The notes under the pieces are model-generated. The model ran no database searches. It was given only the letters and a program-made list of their open reading frames with translations, and was not told where the DNA came from. This document shows positions 34,641 to 43,630 of a DNA stretch of 64,000 nucleotides, in pieces (the stretch's first letter is position 1; the number at the start of each line of letters is the position of its first letter). The position numbers were made by a program, and so were the translations under genes. The stretch is from Alphaproteobacteria bacterium (GTDB lineage: Bacteria; Pseudomonadota; Alphaproteobacteria; Micavibrionales; Micavibrionaceae), in NCBI GenBank assembly GCA_030424975.1, contig JAUHVY010000001.1, positions 1,237,093-1,301,092 on the forward strand, in the 5' to 3' direction.

Positions 34641-35279
34641 TTATGGCTCACATCCCGTAGACGGACGAATAGAGCGGCGCTCATACGCACGGATATGTTC
34701 CACCATATCACTGTACATACTGCCTAAATGATTGGGTGCGTATTTTGCAATCAGCTCCCCCTTGGGAGAGATCAAAACCGCCGATCTGTTATGCCCTTCG
34801 ACCCGCCCGGAGTGACGGTCAACCTCATAGGCAGAGCGATAATTTTGCGCCGTATCCAGTACCTTTTGTTTTGGCCCCGTTAAGCCGATAAAATGAAAAT
34901 TACCGCCATCGGGGTTTGTATATGAATCCGCAAAACTTGGTTTCGGGTCCCCCTCTTCCAATGGGCTTAGCACCATAACGGCTTGGATTTTCTTATTGGA
35001 TATCATCTCAGCAAAGTTCTTCGCCTCGAACACATTTAACGCGTCCGTCGCGCAGCCCTGCCCCGGATAAGCATTATAAGGCGTTGCAAAATATGCAATC
35101 GCATAGCCATCTTGTTCAAACGGTTTGCCTGTGCGGTAATCCACCAGTTCATCCAGCTTGTCACAAACATCGCGGTAATATTCGATATATTTTTTATCCT
35201 GTGCCAACGCATCCAGCGGTGCAAACGCAGCCGCCAGCCCCGTTGCCAATCCGCCCTTAATAAAGTCACGTCTTTTCAT
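34641..35279 (-). CDS. Tat-exported SCO-like thioredoxin-fold protein with one conserved Cys
   Basis: A SCO1/SenC-like protein. It has a Tat signal (KRRDFIKGGLATGLAAAFA) and then the SCO order of blocks: AIAYFATPYNAYPGQGC, FHFIGLTGPKQKV, and EGHNRSAVLISPKGEL with the conserved His. SCO proteins bind copper through CxxxC plus His. Here the first Cys is replaced and only one Cys remains (GQGCATD), so classical copper binding or redox cycling may be altered. It has 212 residues. It starts two bases after the stop of the His-rich protein gene on the same strand, so they are co-transcribed. Likely role: metal delivery or redox in the periplasm. Confidence 0.65.
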   Translation of the reverse strand: MKRRDFIKGGLATGLAAAFAPLDALAQDKKYIEYYRDVCDKLDELVDYRTGKPFEQDGYAIAYFATPYNAYPGQGCATDALNVFEAKNFAEMISNKKIQAVMVLSPLEEGDPKPSFADSYTNPDGGNFHFIGLTGPKQKVLDTAQNYRSAYEVDRHSGRVEGHNRSAVLISPKGELIAKYAPNHLGSMYSDMVEHIRAYERRSIRPSTGCEP

Positions 35280-35281
35280 TG

Positions 35282-35890
35282 TTAATGTCCTTCATGTCCA
35301 TATTCATTCATCATATGCTCTTCAAGTGTGATGCCCATCGCCTCTGAATCCTCCAACGCGTACGGCAATTCGCCCGATGCATGTGCATTGCGCAACCACT
35401 CATCAAACGCACCGCTATGCGCGCCTCCTGCCGCATGTTCCGCGACGGCGTGAGTAGCACCTTCGCTCATGGCGTGACCGGCATGGCTTGCGCCCTCTGC
35501 CATCATATGATCACCACCATGTGACATGACAACCGAATCCCATGTTGAAGGCGCCAAATTACCATCAACAACATTGGCCATCACATCACCGCCGATTGAA
35601 AACAAACCGGTGAATGTATCAACAATCATATTGAGCATTTCCCCCGCACCATGAACTGTCTGTACGATTAAATCGCCGACGGTGGGGCCGCCACCCGTAA
35701 AACCGGTAGAGAGAGGATCAAACATCGGGGTGGCCGCAAACGCCGGAGATGCCAAGCCGATCACGCCCATCATCGCCCCCATTACAACAACATGTTTTAC
35801 AACATGCCCTAAAAAATCGCCGAATGAATGTTTGTTATATTCATGCTTCAAACTCGGCATATCCGCCGTGGCAGATGCATTATTTGCCAT
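35282..35890 (-). CDS. His/Met-rich exported or membrane protein
   Basis: A 202-residue protein. A hydrophobic stretch (VVVMGAMMGVIGLASPAFA) at residues 34-52 looks like a signal sequence with an Ala-x-Ala site, although its N-terminal region is unusually long. The C-terminal half is rich in His and Met (SHGGDHMMAEGASHAGH, HEGH at the end), which suggests metal binding, probably copper. Located between the SCO-like gene (2 bases) and the DUF2946-like gene (63 bases) on the same strand. No family is recognised. Confidence 0.5.
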   Translation of the reverse strand: MANNASATADMPSLKHEYNKHSFGDFLGHVVKHVVVMGAMMGVIGLASPAFAATPMFDPLSTGFTGGGPTVGDLIVQTVHGAGEMLNMIVDTFTGLFSIGGDVMANVVDGNLAPSTWDSVVMSHGGDHMMAEGASHAGHAMSEGATHAVAEHAAGGAHSGAFDEWLRNAHASGELPYALEDSEAMGITLEEHMMNEYGHEGH

Positions 35891-35953
35891 TGGAAAAACT
35901 CCTTATTTTTTCAAAAATCATGCAGAGAAAAACTTTCCCCGCTCTATCAAGAT

Positions 35954-36367
35954 TTAGGAAAAATAAGGCGGTGCGCGGGATTGGAAATAAAAGGAAGAAA
36001 CAGACGTAAAGCGAACTGACCCTGCGCCGATTTTTATCACACCGTAATGTGTGCTTTGCGAAATTGTATTCGCACTCATTAACGCTTTGCTGATATGCGC
36101 ATTTGAAAAACAAAATCCGCAATCATCTTTTTTGGCATGTTTTGCGGGCAGATCCGGCTGAGGTTTATCTTTTTCAAGGAATTGATAAATAGCGGCAGCG
36201 GCCTCATCTTCCGAAATTTTAACTTTTTTCAGCGATCCGTCAGCGGCACAAATCTCAATATAACCACCGGATTTACCCGATACAAACGCGCAAGCAGGCG
36301 ATATCCCCGCCAAGATAAAGGCGAAAATAAAAAAGGCCTGTAAGTATGTATGTCGACGCGCAGCCAT
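35954..36367 (-). CDS. DUF2946-like exported protein
   Basis: A 137-residue protein with a signal peptide (FFIFAFILAGISPACA). It carries a CGFC motif (DDCGFCFSNAH) followed by a C-terminus ending SRAPPYFS, the pattern of DUF2946 proteins (a Cys-x-x-Cys block and a terminal RxPP). DUF2946 genes often sit beside copper-uptake or copper-response genes. First gene of the probable three-gene unit with the His-rich and SCO-like proteins. Confidence 0.6.
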   Translation of the reverse strand: MAARRHTYLQAFFIFAFILAGISPACAFVSGKSGGYIEICAADGSLKKVKISEDEAAAAIYQFLEKDKPQPDLPAKHAKKDDCGFCFSNAHISKALMSANTISQSTHYGVIKIGAGSVRFTSVSSFYFQSRAPPYFS

Positions 36368-36476
36368 ATTTCATAAAACCATTTCAGTTCAAATCGGTAT
36401 AACCAAAAGAGAAGCTATTAGCAAATTTTATATTTCATAGCTTTTGCGAAGACATAAAAATTGATACGTTTAAAAC

Positions 36477-36929
36477 ATGAAATTCATAGAAAACTTAGAT
36501 ACTGGTATCACCCAGCTAGTCGTTACATTTGGCTTAAGTTTTTTTGCACTGACAACACTAACATCTCTGACGCCCATCACACTCAGCACGCCTATTGCTC
36601 TATTCATTGGCGTTATTGCGATGATACTCCCAACGAGTATTGCCCTCTATATCTTCATAAAGAAAAATAACAGAGCCCTATCCAAATCAGAATTAAAACA
36701 GGCATCATTTTTATGCATAGTGATGATACACATAATACGCTCTCCGAAATTGTATTACGTATACCCACAACTACCAGGCGATGGCATGATGATGACGTAT
36801 ATGTCATACATTTTTATCACGGCCATCGGTGGCGTATGCATAGCTTTTGTTATGCAGTACTACCTATTTAAGTTTCTTGGAAAACTCATCTACAAGAAAC
36901 TAAAAACTGAGACGACACAACAATATTAG
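36477..36929 (+). CDS. Small four-helix membrane protein
   Basis: A 150-residue protein with four hydrophobic helices near residues 12-30, 38-60, 75-90 and 110-130. No family is recognised. It is AT-rich compared with rimK. It converges with the rimK-type gene, with 11 bases between the stops, and is divergent from the DUF2946-like gene. Confidence 0.5.
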   Translation: MKFIENLDTGITQLVVTFGLSFFALTTLTSLTPITLSTPIALFIGVIAMILPTSIALYIFIKKNNRALSKSELKQASFLCIVMIHIIRSPKLYYVYPQLPGDGMMMTYMSYIFITAIGGVCIAFVMQYYLFKFLGKLIYKKLKTETTQQY

Positions 36930-36940
36930 CTATTATTACC

Positions 36941-38332
36941 CTACGCCGATTTCTTCTTGGCTTTCGGTTTTGCGGGTACGACGTTTTTCTCAATCGCCTG
37001 AATCATTAACCCTGCGATATCCTTGCCTGTCACATCTTCGATCCCTTCCAAACCGGGGGATGAATTGATCTCCAACACTTTTGGCCCGTCTTTTGACCGA
37101 ATAATATCAACACCGGCAACAACTAAGCCCATGGCCTTGGTCGCGTTGATGGCAATGCGGCGCTCCTCTGCGGTGATTTTAACCGCGCTCGCCGTGCCGC
37201 CCAAATGCAAATTCGCACGGAACTCCCCTGCTGCTGCCTTTCGTTGAATTGAGCCCACGACCTTCCCGTCAACTACAAAGCATCGGATATCTTCGCCTTG
37301 CGCTTCTTTGATAAATTCCTGCACCAGAATATTGGCGTTCAAGCTCTTGAAGGCGTTAATCACGCTCTCTGCGGCTTTATTCGTTTCGGCCAAAACAACG
37401 CCGCGCCCCTGTGTACCCTCCAGCAACTTTACAACCAACGGTGCGCCCTTAACCATGCGGATAATTTCCTTTGTATCCACGGGGGAATTGGCAAAGCCCG
37501 TTGTCGGCATCGGAATTTTCTTGTTCGACAATTCCTGAAGCGAGCGGAGCTTGTCACGTGAACGCGTAATCGCCACTGATCCGTTCAAGCAATATGCGCC
37601 GATTGATGCAAATTGACGGGTAATCGCACAGCCGTAAAATGTCATAACCGGTTTAATGCGCGGAATAATCGCATCGACATCTTCTAACAGCTCTCCGCCG
37701 CGATAATGTACTTCGGGGTTAACGGCGCTGATATTCATGTAACACTGGCTGATATTCACAAAACGCATATTGTGGCCACGTTGCTCACCTGCTTCGATCA
37801 GGCGGCGATTGGAATACAGCTCCGGATTACTCGCAAGCAATAAGATATTCAGACCGTTATTCTTATCTTCCTTCACCTTATATTGCTTTTTCACGTCTTC
37901 TTCGGAAATAGCCCCAAGGCAAAATGATGCATCAGGGTCAATCAAGGCACGACCGGCCATCGCTTCACGCCCGATCAGCATGCGATACCCCATTGTGTCA
38001 CGATTAGTCAGCGTGATTTCAATATCCCATGTTTCACCGCCAAGCGTAATAGGCGTACGGATAACAAGACGCTTTTCCTTTTCCCCGCTCGAGCTTTTCA
38101 CATTACGTTGATCAACCACCAACCCGCGACAGCTCTGTACAATTTTGCGGTTATCCTGCACGGGGTGGATATCAAAATGCACATATTTATGACCGTCTTC
38201 TTCGAAGGTATGCAGGTTAAAGGCATGGAGCGAGGATGTCTTTGCCCCTGAGTCGATGCGCGCCTTAATCGCCGGTAAACCCAACATAGGCAGCGAACAC
38301 CATTCCTCTTTCCCGATAACAACTTTTTTCAT
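36941..38332 (-). CDS. rimK: RimK-type ATP-grasp ligase fused to N-terminal RimK-associated protease domain
   Basis: A two-domain protein of 463 residues. Residues 1-150 match the ATP-dependent zinc protease family found with RimK (PF05618), with the retropepsin-like motif [14 protein letters not shown] and [11 protein letters not shown]. Residues 165-455 form an ATP-grasp ligase with [23 protein letters not shown] (ATP Lys/Gly loop), [16 protein letters not shown], and [14 protein letters not shown] (Mg-binding Glu/Asn). RimK adds Glu residues to ribosomal protein S6; the fused form is known in several proteobacteria. A poly-basic tail (KPKAKKKSA) ends the protein. It is divergent from sitA. 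Confidence 0.88.
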   Translation of the reverse strand: MKKVVIGKEEWCSLPMLGLPAIKARIDSGAKTSSLHAFNLHTFEEDGHKYVHFDIHPVQDNRKIVQSCRGLVVDQRNVKSSSGEKEKRLVIRTPITLGGETWDIEITLTNRDTMGYRMLIGREAMAGRALIDPDASFCLGAISEEDVKKQYKVKEDKNNGLNILLLASNPELYSNRRLIEAGEQRGHNMRFVNISQCYMNISAVNPEVHYRGGELLEDVDAIIPRIKPVMTFYGCAITRQFASIGAYCLNGSVAITRSRDKLRSLQELSNKKIPMPTTGFANSPVDTKEIIRMVKGAPLVVKLLEGTQGRGVVLAETNKAAESVINAFKSLNANILVQEFIKEAQGEDIRCFVVDGKVVGSIQRKAAAGEFRANLHLGGTASAVKITAEERRIAINATKAMGLVVAGVDIIRSKDGPKVLEINSSPGLEGIEDVTGKDIAGLMIQAIEKNVVPAKPKAKKKSA

Positions 38333-38469
38333 GGAATTTCCCTTAATAAATTAACGATTCAAATTCGTTCAAAACATCGATTTGGTCAAACATTATTTCA
38401 TCATCACACACATGAAACAATGCTTCACGGAACTATTTATTTTTTCGGCACGTTTAATATTTGCAATTT

Positions 38470-38487
38470 TTTTAGCCTTGGCTAAAA
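38470..38487. promoter_or_regulatory. Candidate MntR operator
   Basis: Palindrome TTTTAGCC-TT-GGCTAAAA, 37 bases before the sitA start. The core TAGC-N4-GCTA equals the core of the enterobacterial MntR box. A wider inverted repeat GTTTAATATTT...AAATATTAAAC brackets it. The operon it precedes ends with mntR, so autoregulation by manganese is likely. Confidence 0.65.
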
Positions 38488-38523
38488 TATTAAACAGGCA
38501 CTAAAATATATAAAGGAATAATA

Positions 38524-39432
38524 ATGAAAAAATTTGCCGTCATTGCATCTGCGTTTTTTTTGACTATCGCATTCGCGGGTGATGCGGTGGCCAAGGAAAA
38601 AATGCGCGTCGTAACCACATTTACCATTATCGCAGATATGGCACGCAATGTTGCCGGCGATGCCGCCATTGTGGAATCCATTACAAAACCGGGGGCAGAG
38701 ATCCATGATTACCAACCCACCCCTAAAGACATTGTACGTGTGCGCAAAGCCGATTTAATTTTATGGAATGGCCTAAATCTTGAGCGATGGTTCGAACGAT
38801 TTACGGCCGACATGACGTATACACCAAAAGTTGTAATAACAGAAGGTATTGAACCGATATCAATATACGAAGGAAGCTATAGCGGGAAACCCAACCCCCA
38901 TGCATGGATGTCAACACGCAATGCCCTGACCTATATCCACAACATAGAGCGCGCCCTGTCGAATCATGACCCTGAAAATGCCGAGATTTATACACGTAAT
39001 GCACAGGCTTATGCACAAAAAATCAAAGACATACGTAAAGAAATGGACGAAAAAATGTCCAAAATTCCCGATGAATATAAATACCTTGTAACAAGCGAAG
39101 GGGCATTTAGCTATTTAGCAGCCGATTTCAATCTACAGGAGGTCTATTTATGGCCGATAAATGCGGACCAACAGGGTACGTCTGCACAAATGCGAGCCTT
39201 AATTGACAAAATGCGTACACACAACATCCCCGTTTTGTTCAGCGAAAGTACGATTTCAGATAAACCCGCCAAACAAATCGCAGCGGAAACAGGCGCACTC
39301 TATGGTGGTGTTTTGTATGTCGATTCACTAAGTGATGAAAACGGGCCCGTGCCCACGTATCTCGATTTATTAAAAGCCACCACCACCACAATTGCAGATG
39401 GTTTTGCCCGTGCATTGCAGGATAAAGATTAA
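38524..39432 (+). CDS. sitA: Periplasmic Mn/Fe-binding protein
   Basis: Substrate-binding protein of the cluster 9 (SitA/MntC) family. It has a signal peptide (FAVIASAFFLTIAFAGDAVA). Metal ligands are expected in VVTTFTIIADMARNVAG, HDYQPTPKDI, NPHAWMS and the C-terminal LYVDSLSDENG; the His, His, Glu, Asp set is intact. SitA-type proteins prefer Mn(II) over Zn(II). It has 302 residues. AAAGGAATAATA leads into the ATG. It is first in a five-gene operon with overlapping or near-overlapping genes. Confidence 0.92.
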   Translation: MKKFAVIASAFFLTIAFAGDAVAKEKMRVVTTFTIIADMARNVAGDAAIVESITKPGAEIHDYQPTPKDIVRVRKADLILWNGLNLERWFERFTADMTYTPKVVITEGIEPISIYEGSYSGKPNPHAWMSTRNALTYIHNIERALSNHDPENAEIYTRNAQAYAQKIKDIRKEMDEKMSKIPDEYKYLVTSEGAFSYLAADFNLQEVYLWPINADQQGTSAQMRALIDKMRTHNIPVLFSESTISDKPAKQIAAETGALYGGVLYVDSLSDENGPVPTYLDLLKATTTTIADGFARALQDKD

Positions 39433-39450
39433 ACAAAAAGACGTACATTC

Positions 39451-40326
39451 ATGATTAAGATTGAACAACTCAGTGTAACATATCCAAATGGCACGCATGC
39501 CCTGGAGGAGATCACACTTGATATCGGCGCAGGCGAAATTTGCGGCTTGGTCGGTGTGAACGGCGCGGGAAAATCCACCCTGTTTAAAAGCATTCTCGGC
39601 TTTATAAAACCGACAACAGGTACAATTTCAATAAACGGGCACAACATCAAAAAAACATTGCGCGACAACCTAATCGCCTATGTTCCGCAATCTGAAAACG
39701 TGGACTGGGATTTTCCCGTGTTGGTCGAAGACGTCGTTATGATGGGGCGATATGGCCATATGGGCATAATGCGTCGCCCGAAAGATGCCGACAAAAAAGC
39801 CGTCACAGAAGCATTGGAGCGCGTCAACCTGATTGATTATCGCAAACGCCAAATCGGCGCCCTTAGCGGTGGTCAAAAAAAGCGCGTTTTTGTAGCACGC
39901 GCTTTGGCGCAAGGCGCAGAAATCATATTGCTGGACGAGCCTTTTACAGGTATCGACATTAAGACCGAAGAAGCCCTCCTCCATTTATTCCAAGATTTGG
40001 CAAAAGACGGAAAACTCATTCTGGTCTCTACCCACAATTTAGGCAGCGTTCCACATTTCTGTGATACCGTTGCCCTGATCAACCAGCGCCTGATCGCCTA
40101 TGGCCCCGTCGAAGATATATTCACATATGAAAACCTGTCAAAAGCTTTTGGCGGTATGTTACGTCATCACCATATGGGCGGCACAGATATTCATGATGAC
40201 GAAGATGCAAGATCCCTTAGTGTTGTGACCGATGATGAACATCCATTGGTATTTTACGGCGAACAAGGCGGCCAACGCATTATGCGCAGACGCGCTAAAA
40301 AGCAGGAAAGCCCCAAACATGATTGA
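39451..40326 (+). CDS. sitB: Manganese/iron ABC transporter ATPase
   Basis: ATP-binding subunit of the SitABCD transporter: Walker A GVNGAGKST, Q-loop YVPQSENVDWDFPV (the VDWDFP signature of Mn/Zn ATPases), ABC signature LSGGQKKR, Walker B IILLDEPFTG, and switch His in VSTHNLG. The 291 residues include an extra acidic/basic C-terminal tail of about 50 residues after the ATPase core. It starts 18 bases after sitA. Confidence 0.93.
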   Translation: MIKIEQLSVTYPNGTHALEEITLDIGAGEICGLVGVNGAGKSTLFKSILGFIKPTTGTISINGHNIKKTLRDNLIAYVPQSENVDWDFPVLVEDVVMMGRYGHMGIMRRPKDADKKAVTEALERVNLIDYRKRQIGALSGGQKKRVFVARALAQGAEIILLDEPFTGIDIKTEEALLHLFQDLAKDGKLILVSTHNLGSVPHFCDTVALINQRLIAYGPVEDIFTYENLSKAFGGMLRHHHMGGTDIHDDEDARSLSVVTDDEHPLVFYGEQGGQRIMRRRAKKQESPKHD

Positions 40327-41161
40327 TATGCTTTCCGATCCGTTTACATATGATTACATGCGCAAGGCCTTATTGGTTTGCGCTATGATTGGCGGCACAT
40401 GCGGATTTTTATCGGCATTCCTGATGCTGAAGGGGTGGTCACTGATGGGGGATGCCCTTTCACACGCCATTGTACCGGGTGTTGCCCTCTCGAGCATCCT
40501 GGGGCTTCCTTACGCGATTGGTGCATTCTTTGCGGGGATGCTGGCGGCCCTGAGCATGTGGCTCGTGAAACAAAAAACAAAACTACGCGAAGATGTAACG
40601 ATCGGCCTCGTCTTTACGACGTTTTTCGCCATCGGTTTGGTGATGATCTCCATTTCGCCCGTTTCGGTTAATTTACAGGCCATCATCTTGGGCAACATAC
40701 TCTCGATTTCTGATTATGATGTGTCACAAATCAGCATTATTTGCGGCATATGCTTTGCTGTTTTAATGTTTATAAAACGCGATCTGACATCTATATTTTT
40801 TGATGAAACACATGCCAAAAGCCTTGGAATTGCAGTTACTGCGCATAAAATCATATTCTTCAGCCTCCTGAGTGCAGCAAGCGTCGCTGCCTTACAAGCG
40901 GTCGGAACCTGCCTTGTTATTGCAACGGTCATTACGCCCGGGGCAACGGCATATTTACTCTGTAATCGTATGGAGCGCTTGATCATGCTTTCCGTTATTC
41001 TCGGAACGCTCACAAGCGTTGCAGGCGCGTACGCCTCCTATTTTATCAATGCGCATCCGGGCGGCCTGATCGTTTTAATACAAACAGCAATATTCTTGCT
41101 TGCCCTTCTGCTTGCACCTGGACATGGCATGATTGGTAAACATAAGGGGCGCAGAACATGA
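40319..41161 (+). CDS. sitC: Manganese/iron ABC transporter permease
   Basis: Inner-membrane permease of the cluster 9 family. The N-terminal YDYMRKALLVCAMIGGTCGFL and LKGWSLMGDALSHAIVPGVALS blocks are diagnostic, followed by about eight membrane helices. ATG 40319 overlaps the end of sitB by 8 bases; it fits the family N-terminus, whereas upstream in-frame starts lie inside sitB. It has 280 residues and is paralogous to the next gene. Confidence 0.92.
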   Translation: MIDMLSDPFTYDYMRKALLVCAMIGGTCGFLSAFLMLKGWSLMGDALSHAIVPGVALSSILGLPYAIGAFFAGMLAALSMWLVKQKTKLREDVTIGLVFTTFFAIGLVMISISPVSVNLQAIILGNILSISDYDVSQISIICGICFAVLMFIKRDLTSIFFDETHAKSLGIAVTAHKIIFFSLLSAASVAALQAVGTCLVIATVITPGATAYLLCNRMERLIMLSVILGTLTSVAGAYASYFINAHPGGLIVLIQTAIFLLALLLAPGHGMIGKHKGRRT

Positions 41162-42012
41162 TCGATTTATTACAGCAATATATTCTGGAACCCATGAGCT
41201 ATGATTTCATGCAACGCGCCCTTATCGCCTCAATCAGTGTCGGCGTAGTCTGTGCGATCTTCTCATGCTTTTTAATCCTAAAAGGATGGGCATTGATTGG
41301 CGATGCTGTTTCTCATGCAGTCCTCCCTGGCTTGGCCATTGCCTATGTGATCGGCTTACCTCTTGTTGTCGGGGCATTTTGCGCGGGGCTGCTGTGTGCA
41401 TGGTCGATCGGGTATATCAAAAATCACAGCCGCGTGAAGGAAGATGCTGTGATGGGCATCGTATTTTCCGGGATGTTTGCTTTGGGTCTGGTCATGCTTA
41501 CTCATATCGAATCGGACATCCATTTGATGCATATTTTATTTGGAAATATTTTGGGCATAACCAAAGCCGATTTAACGCAAACAACTACAATAGCGGGGTT
41601 TTGCACAGCCATCATGATTTTCAAACGCAAGGATTTCATGCTGTATTGCTATGATATCAGCCACGCAAAAGTCATCGGCCTACCCGTGCAGTTTTTACAT
41701 TTCGGACTGCTTGCTCTGCTCTCCCTCACGATCGTATCGGCCATAAAATCGGCCGGTATTATCCTTGTTATCGGGATGCTTATCACTCCCGGTGCGATTG
41801 GCTTCCTTATCGCGCGATCATTCGGCGCCATGATGATCATCGCCATTGCGGCGTCTGTCTTGTCATGCATACTGGGCACCCTCATCAGCTTTCACATAGA
41901 TGCGGCAACCGCGCCGCTCATAATCTGTATCCAATCGGCACTGTGTTTTTGCGCACTGATTTATAATGTCTTGCACCAAAACGCCGCGCCCAAACGAAAG
42001 GAAATCGCATGA
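41158..42012 (+). CDS. sitD: Manganese/iron ABC transporter permease, second subunit
   Basis: Second permease of SitABCD: YDFMQRALIASISVGVVCA, LKGWALIGDAVSHAVLPG, and about eight membrane helices. The start overlaps the stop of sitC as ATGA, and its end overlaps mntR in the same way, so the four proteins should be made in fixed proportion. It has 284 residues. Confidence 0.92.
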   Translation: MIDLLQQYILEPMSYDFMQRALIASISVGVVCAIFSCFLILKGWALIGDAVSHAVLPGLAIAYVIGLPLVVGAFCAGLLCAWSIGYIKNHSRVKEDAVMGIVFSGMFALGLVMLTHIESDIHLMHILFGNILGITKADLTQTTTIAGFCTAIMIFKRKDFMLYCYDISHAKVIGLPVQFLHFGLLALLSLTIVSAIKSAGIILVIGMLITPGAIGFLIARSFGAMMIIAIAASVLSCILGTLISFHIDAATAPLIICIQSALCFCALIYNVLHQNAAPKRKEIA

Positions 42013-42437
42013 GCCATAAAAGCAATACGATGGTTGCCCCCGAAACCCAAGCGCAATGGTTTACCCGCGTGCGCGAAGCACGCCAGACAGAAACCAAAGA
42101 GGATTACGTGGAATTAATCGCGGATTTAATCGCAAACCACCAAGAAGCCCGCCTGAGCGATTTATCCGCACGCATGGGGGTCTCGGGCGCAACCGTCAGT
42201 AAAGTCTTATCCCGCCTGAAAGATGAGGGCTACATCGAAAGCCAGCCATATCGATCGATATTCCTGACGGATAAGGGGGAAACCCTTGCACGTGCGTGTA
42301 AGGAACGCCACCAAATCATCCTCGACTTCCTAATCCGTCTTGGCGTTCCCGCCGATATTGCAGAATTTGATGCCGAAGGTATTGAGCACCATATCAGCGC
42401 CGAAACACTCGATATTTTCAAGAAATTCACTCCATAA
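42009..42437 (+). CDS. mntR: Mn-responsive DtxR-family repressor
   Basis: A DtxR/MntR regulator that represses Mn uptake when Mn(II) is bound. Residues 30-90 form the winged HTH (LSDLSARMGVSGATVSKVLSRLKDEGYI), followed by the dimerisation/metal domain with Glu/His ligands (CKERHQIILDFL, EFDAEGIEHHIS). It has 142 residues and no SH3 domain, as in MntR. It overlaps sitD by ATGA. It probably binds the palindrome upstream of sitA. Confidence 0.92.
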   Translation: MSHKSNTMVAPETQAQWFTRVREARQTETKEDYVELIADLIANHQEARLSDLSARMGVSGATVSKVLSRLKDEGYIESQPYRSIFLTDKGETLARACKERHQIILDFLIRLGVPADIAEFDAEGIEHHISAETLDIFKKFTP

Positions 42438-42492
42438 AAAAAGCCCGCCAAAAGCAGACTTCCTCAAAAATAACTAAAATATGACGAGCGTC

Positions 42493-43575
42493 TTAGCCCG
42501 GCTCCATACCAGCGGTGCCGATCCCATAATCGCGGTCTGCGTCATGATCACGATGCTCCATACCAATTTCAACATCTTCATCACTTTCATCCAAACGGCT
42601 CGAAAAATCAGCTGTTTCATCAAGCTCTTTATCTTCGGGAACATGCCTACTAGTAACACTCATCACCGCAATTTTAGGGTCTGCTTTTTCCTGGAAAGCC
42701 TCAAGCAAAATATCAGTCGGAATAAAACGAGCAACCGCACGCGAATAACCGATATCCTCTCCGCAGTCATAAAACTTCACATCCTGCAATTCCAAAACAG
42801 CAACACCTTTGCCCTCTTCCTGAGCATATGCGCGCACAACAGCAGACATAGAAACCTCTTTTAGGCCTTCAGTATCGATCGAGTTTACCGTGTCAACAAA
42901 ATCACCATCAAAGATATAACGTCCGCAGGTCGCCTGCTTTGACACAGGATCCTCGTCTTTTGGTTTAATCTGAATATGCTTCATGACTGAAACACCATCA
43001 ACCGTTTCCATCTGCACAAATGTAACATTTTGCGGCTTTTCATGGTCATCGGTTTCACGAGAACCCACCGTTGTTTTTCCGGTTTCATTATATGTTTTAG
43101 CCATTTGCCCCATCGCAAGCGTTGCATCATCTTTACCACGCTCAGGCAAAATCAAATCATCCGGTAAGATCACACCAAAAGGCTTTCCCTGAAGGCCGCG
43201 TTCATCAATCAAACGTGCAATCGTCGATGCCGGCCCCGCCTTTTCGTACACAGGCACAACCTCAACTGTGAAACCGTCTTCTCCGTCATTTGCAGACATC
43301 AGCTCATGACGAGCATTTTGATGTATCATTGCATCACGCGCGGCATTACCAAGAAATTGCTTGTTATAAATATCCTCATCTTCTGGGCGGCATGGGATAA
43401 TAATGCGGCTTGCACCCGCTGCCACGGCTTCGTCAACCGCATACGTAATCAAGGGTTTCGGCCCGACAGGTAGCATCGGCTTGCCAATGGCCCGCGTTCG
43501 TTCACCCATACGTGTCCCATACCCACCAACCGGGATAACTACCGTTTCGATAGTTTCGTTATTATTTTCTGACAT
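42493..43575 (-). CDS. GalU-like nucleotidyltransferase with acidic C-terminal extension
   Basis: A sugar-1-phosphate nucleotidyltransferase of the GalU/UGPase type. N-terminal blocks: VIPVGGYGTRMGE (G-x-G-T-R-M nucleotide loop), IGKPMLPVGPKPLITYAVDEAVAAG, PDDLIL (metal Asp), and a C-terminal KFYDCGEDIGYSRAVARF. The last 60 residues are extra, acidic and His/Asp-rich. In GalU the motif reads GLGTRMLP, so this is a divergent member; UTP-glucose-1-P activity is likely but not certain. The start has GGAG upstream. It lies downstream of two GDPD genes on the same strand. Confidence 0.72.
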   Translation of the reverse strand: MSENNNETIETVVIPVGGYGTRMGERTRAIGKPMLPVGPKPLITYAVDEAVAAGASRIIIPCRPEDEDIYNKQFLGNAARDAMIHQNARHELMSANDGEDGFTVEVVPVYEKAGPASTIARLIDERGLQGKPFGVILPDDLILPERGKDDATLAMGQMAKTYNETGKTTVGSRETDDHEKPQNVTFVQMETVDGVSVMKHIQIKPKDEDPVSKQATCGRYIFDGDFVDTVNSIDTEGLKEVSMSAVVRAYAQEEGKGVAVLELQDVKFYDCGEDIGYSRAVARFIPTDILLEAFQEKADPKIAVMSVTSRHVPEDKELDETADFSSRLDESDEDVEIGMEHRDHDADRDYGIGTAGMEPG

Positions 43576-43630
43576 CTAAAAAGTTCTCCGTTCTCTTAAA
43601 CTAATGTCCATTACCGTTCTTTACTCGAGT

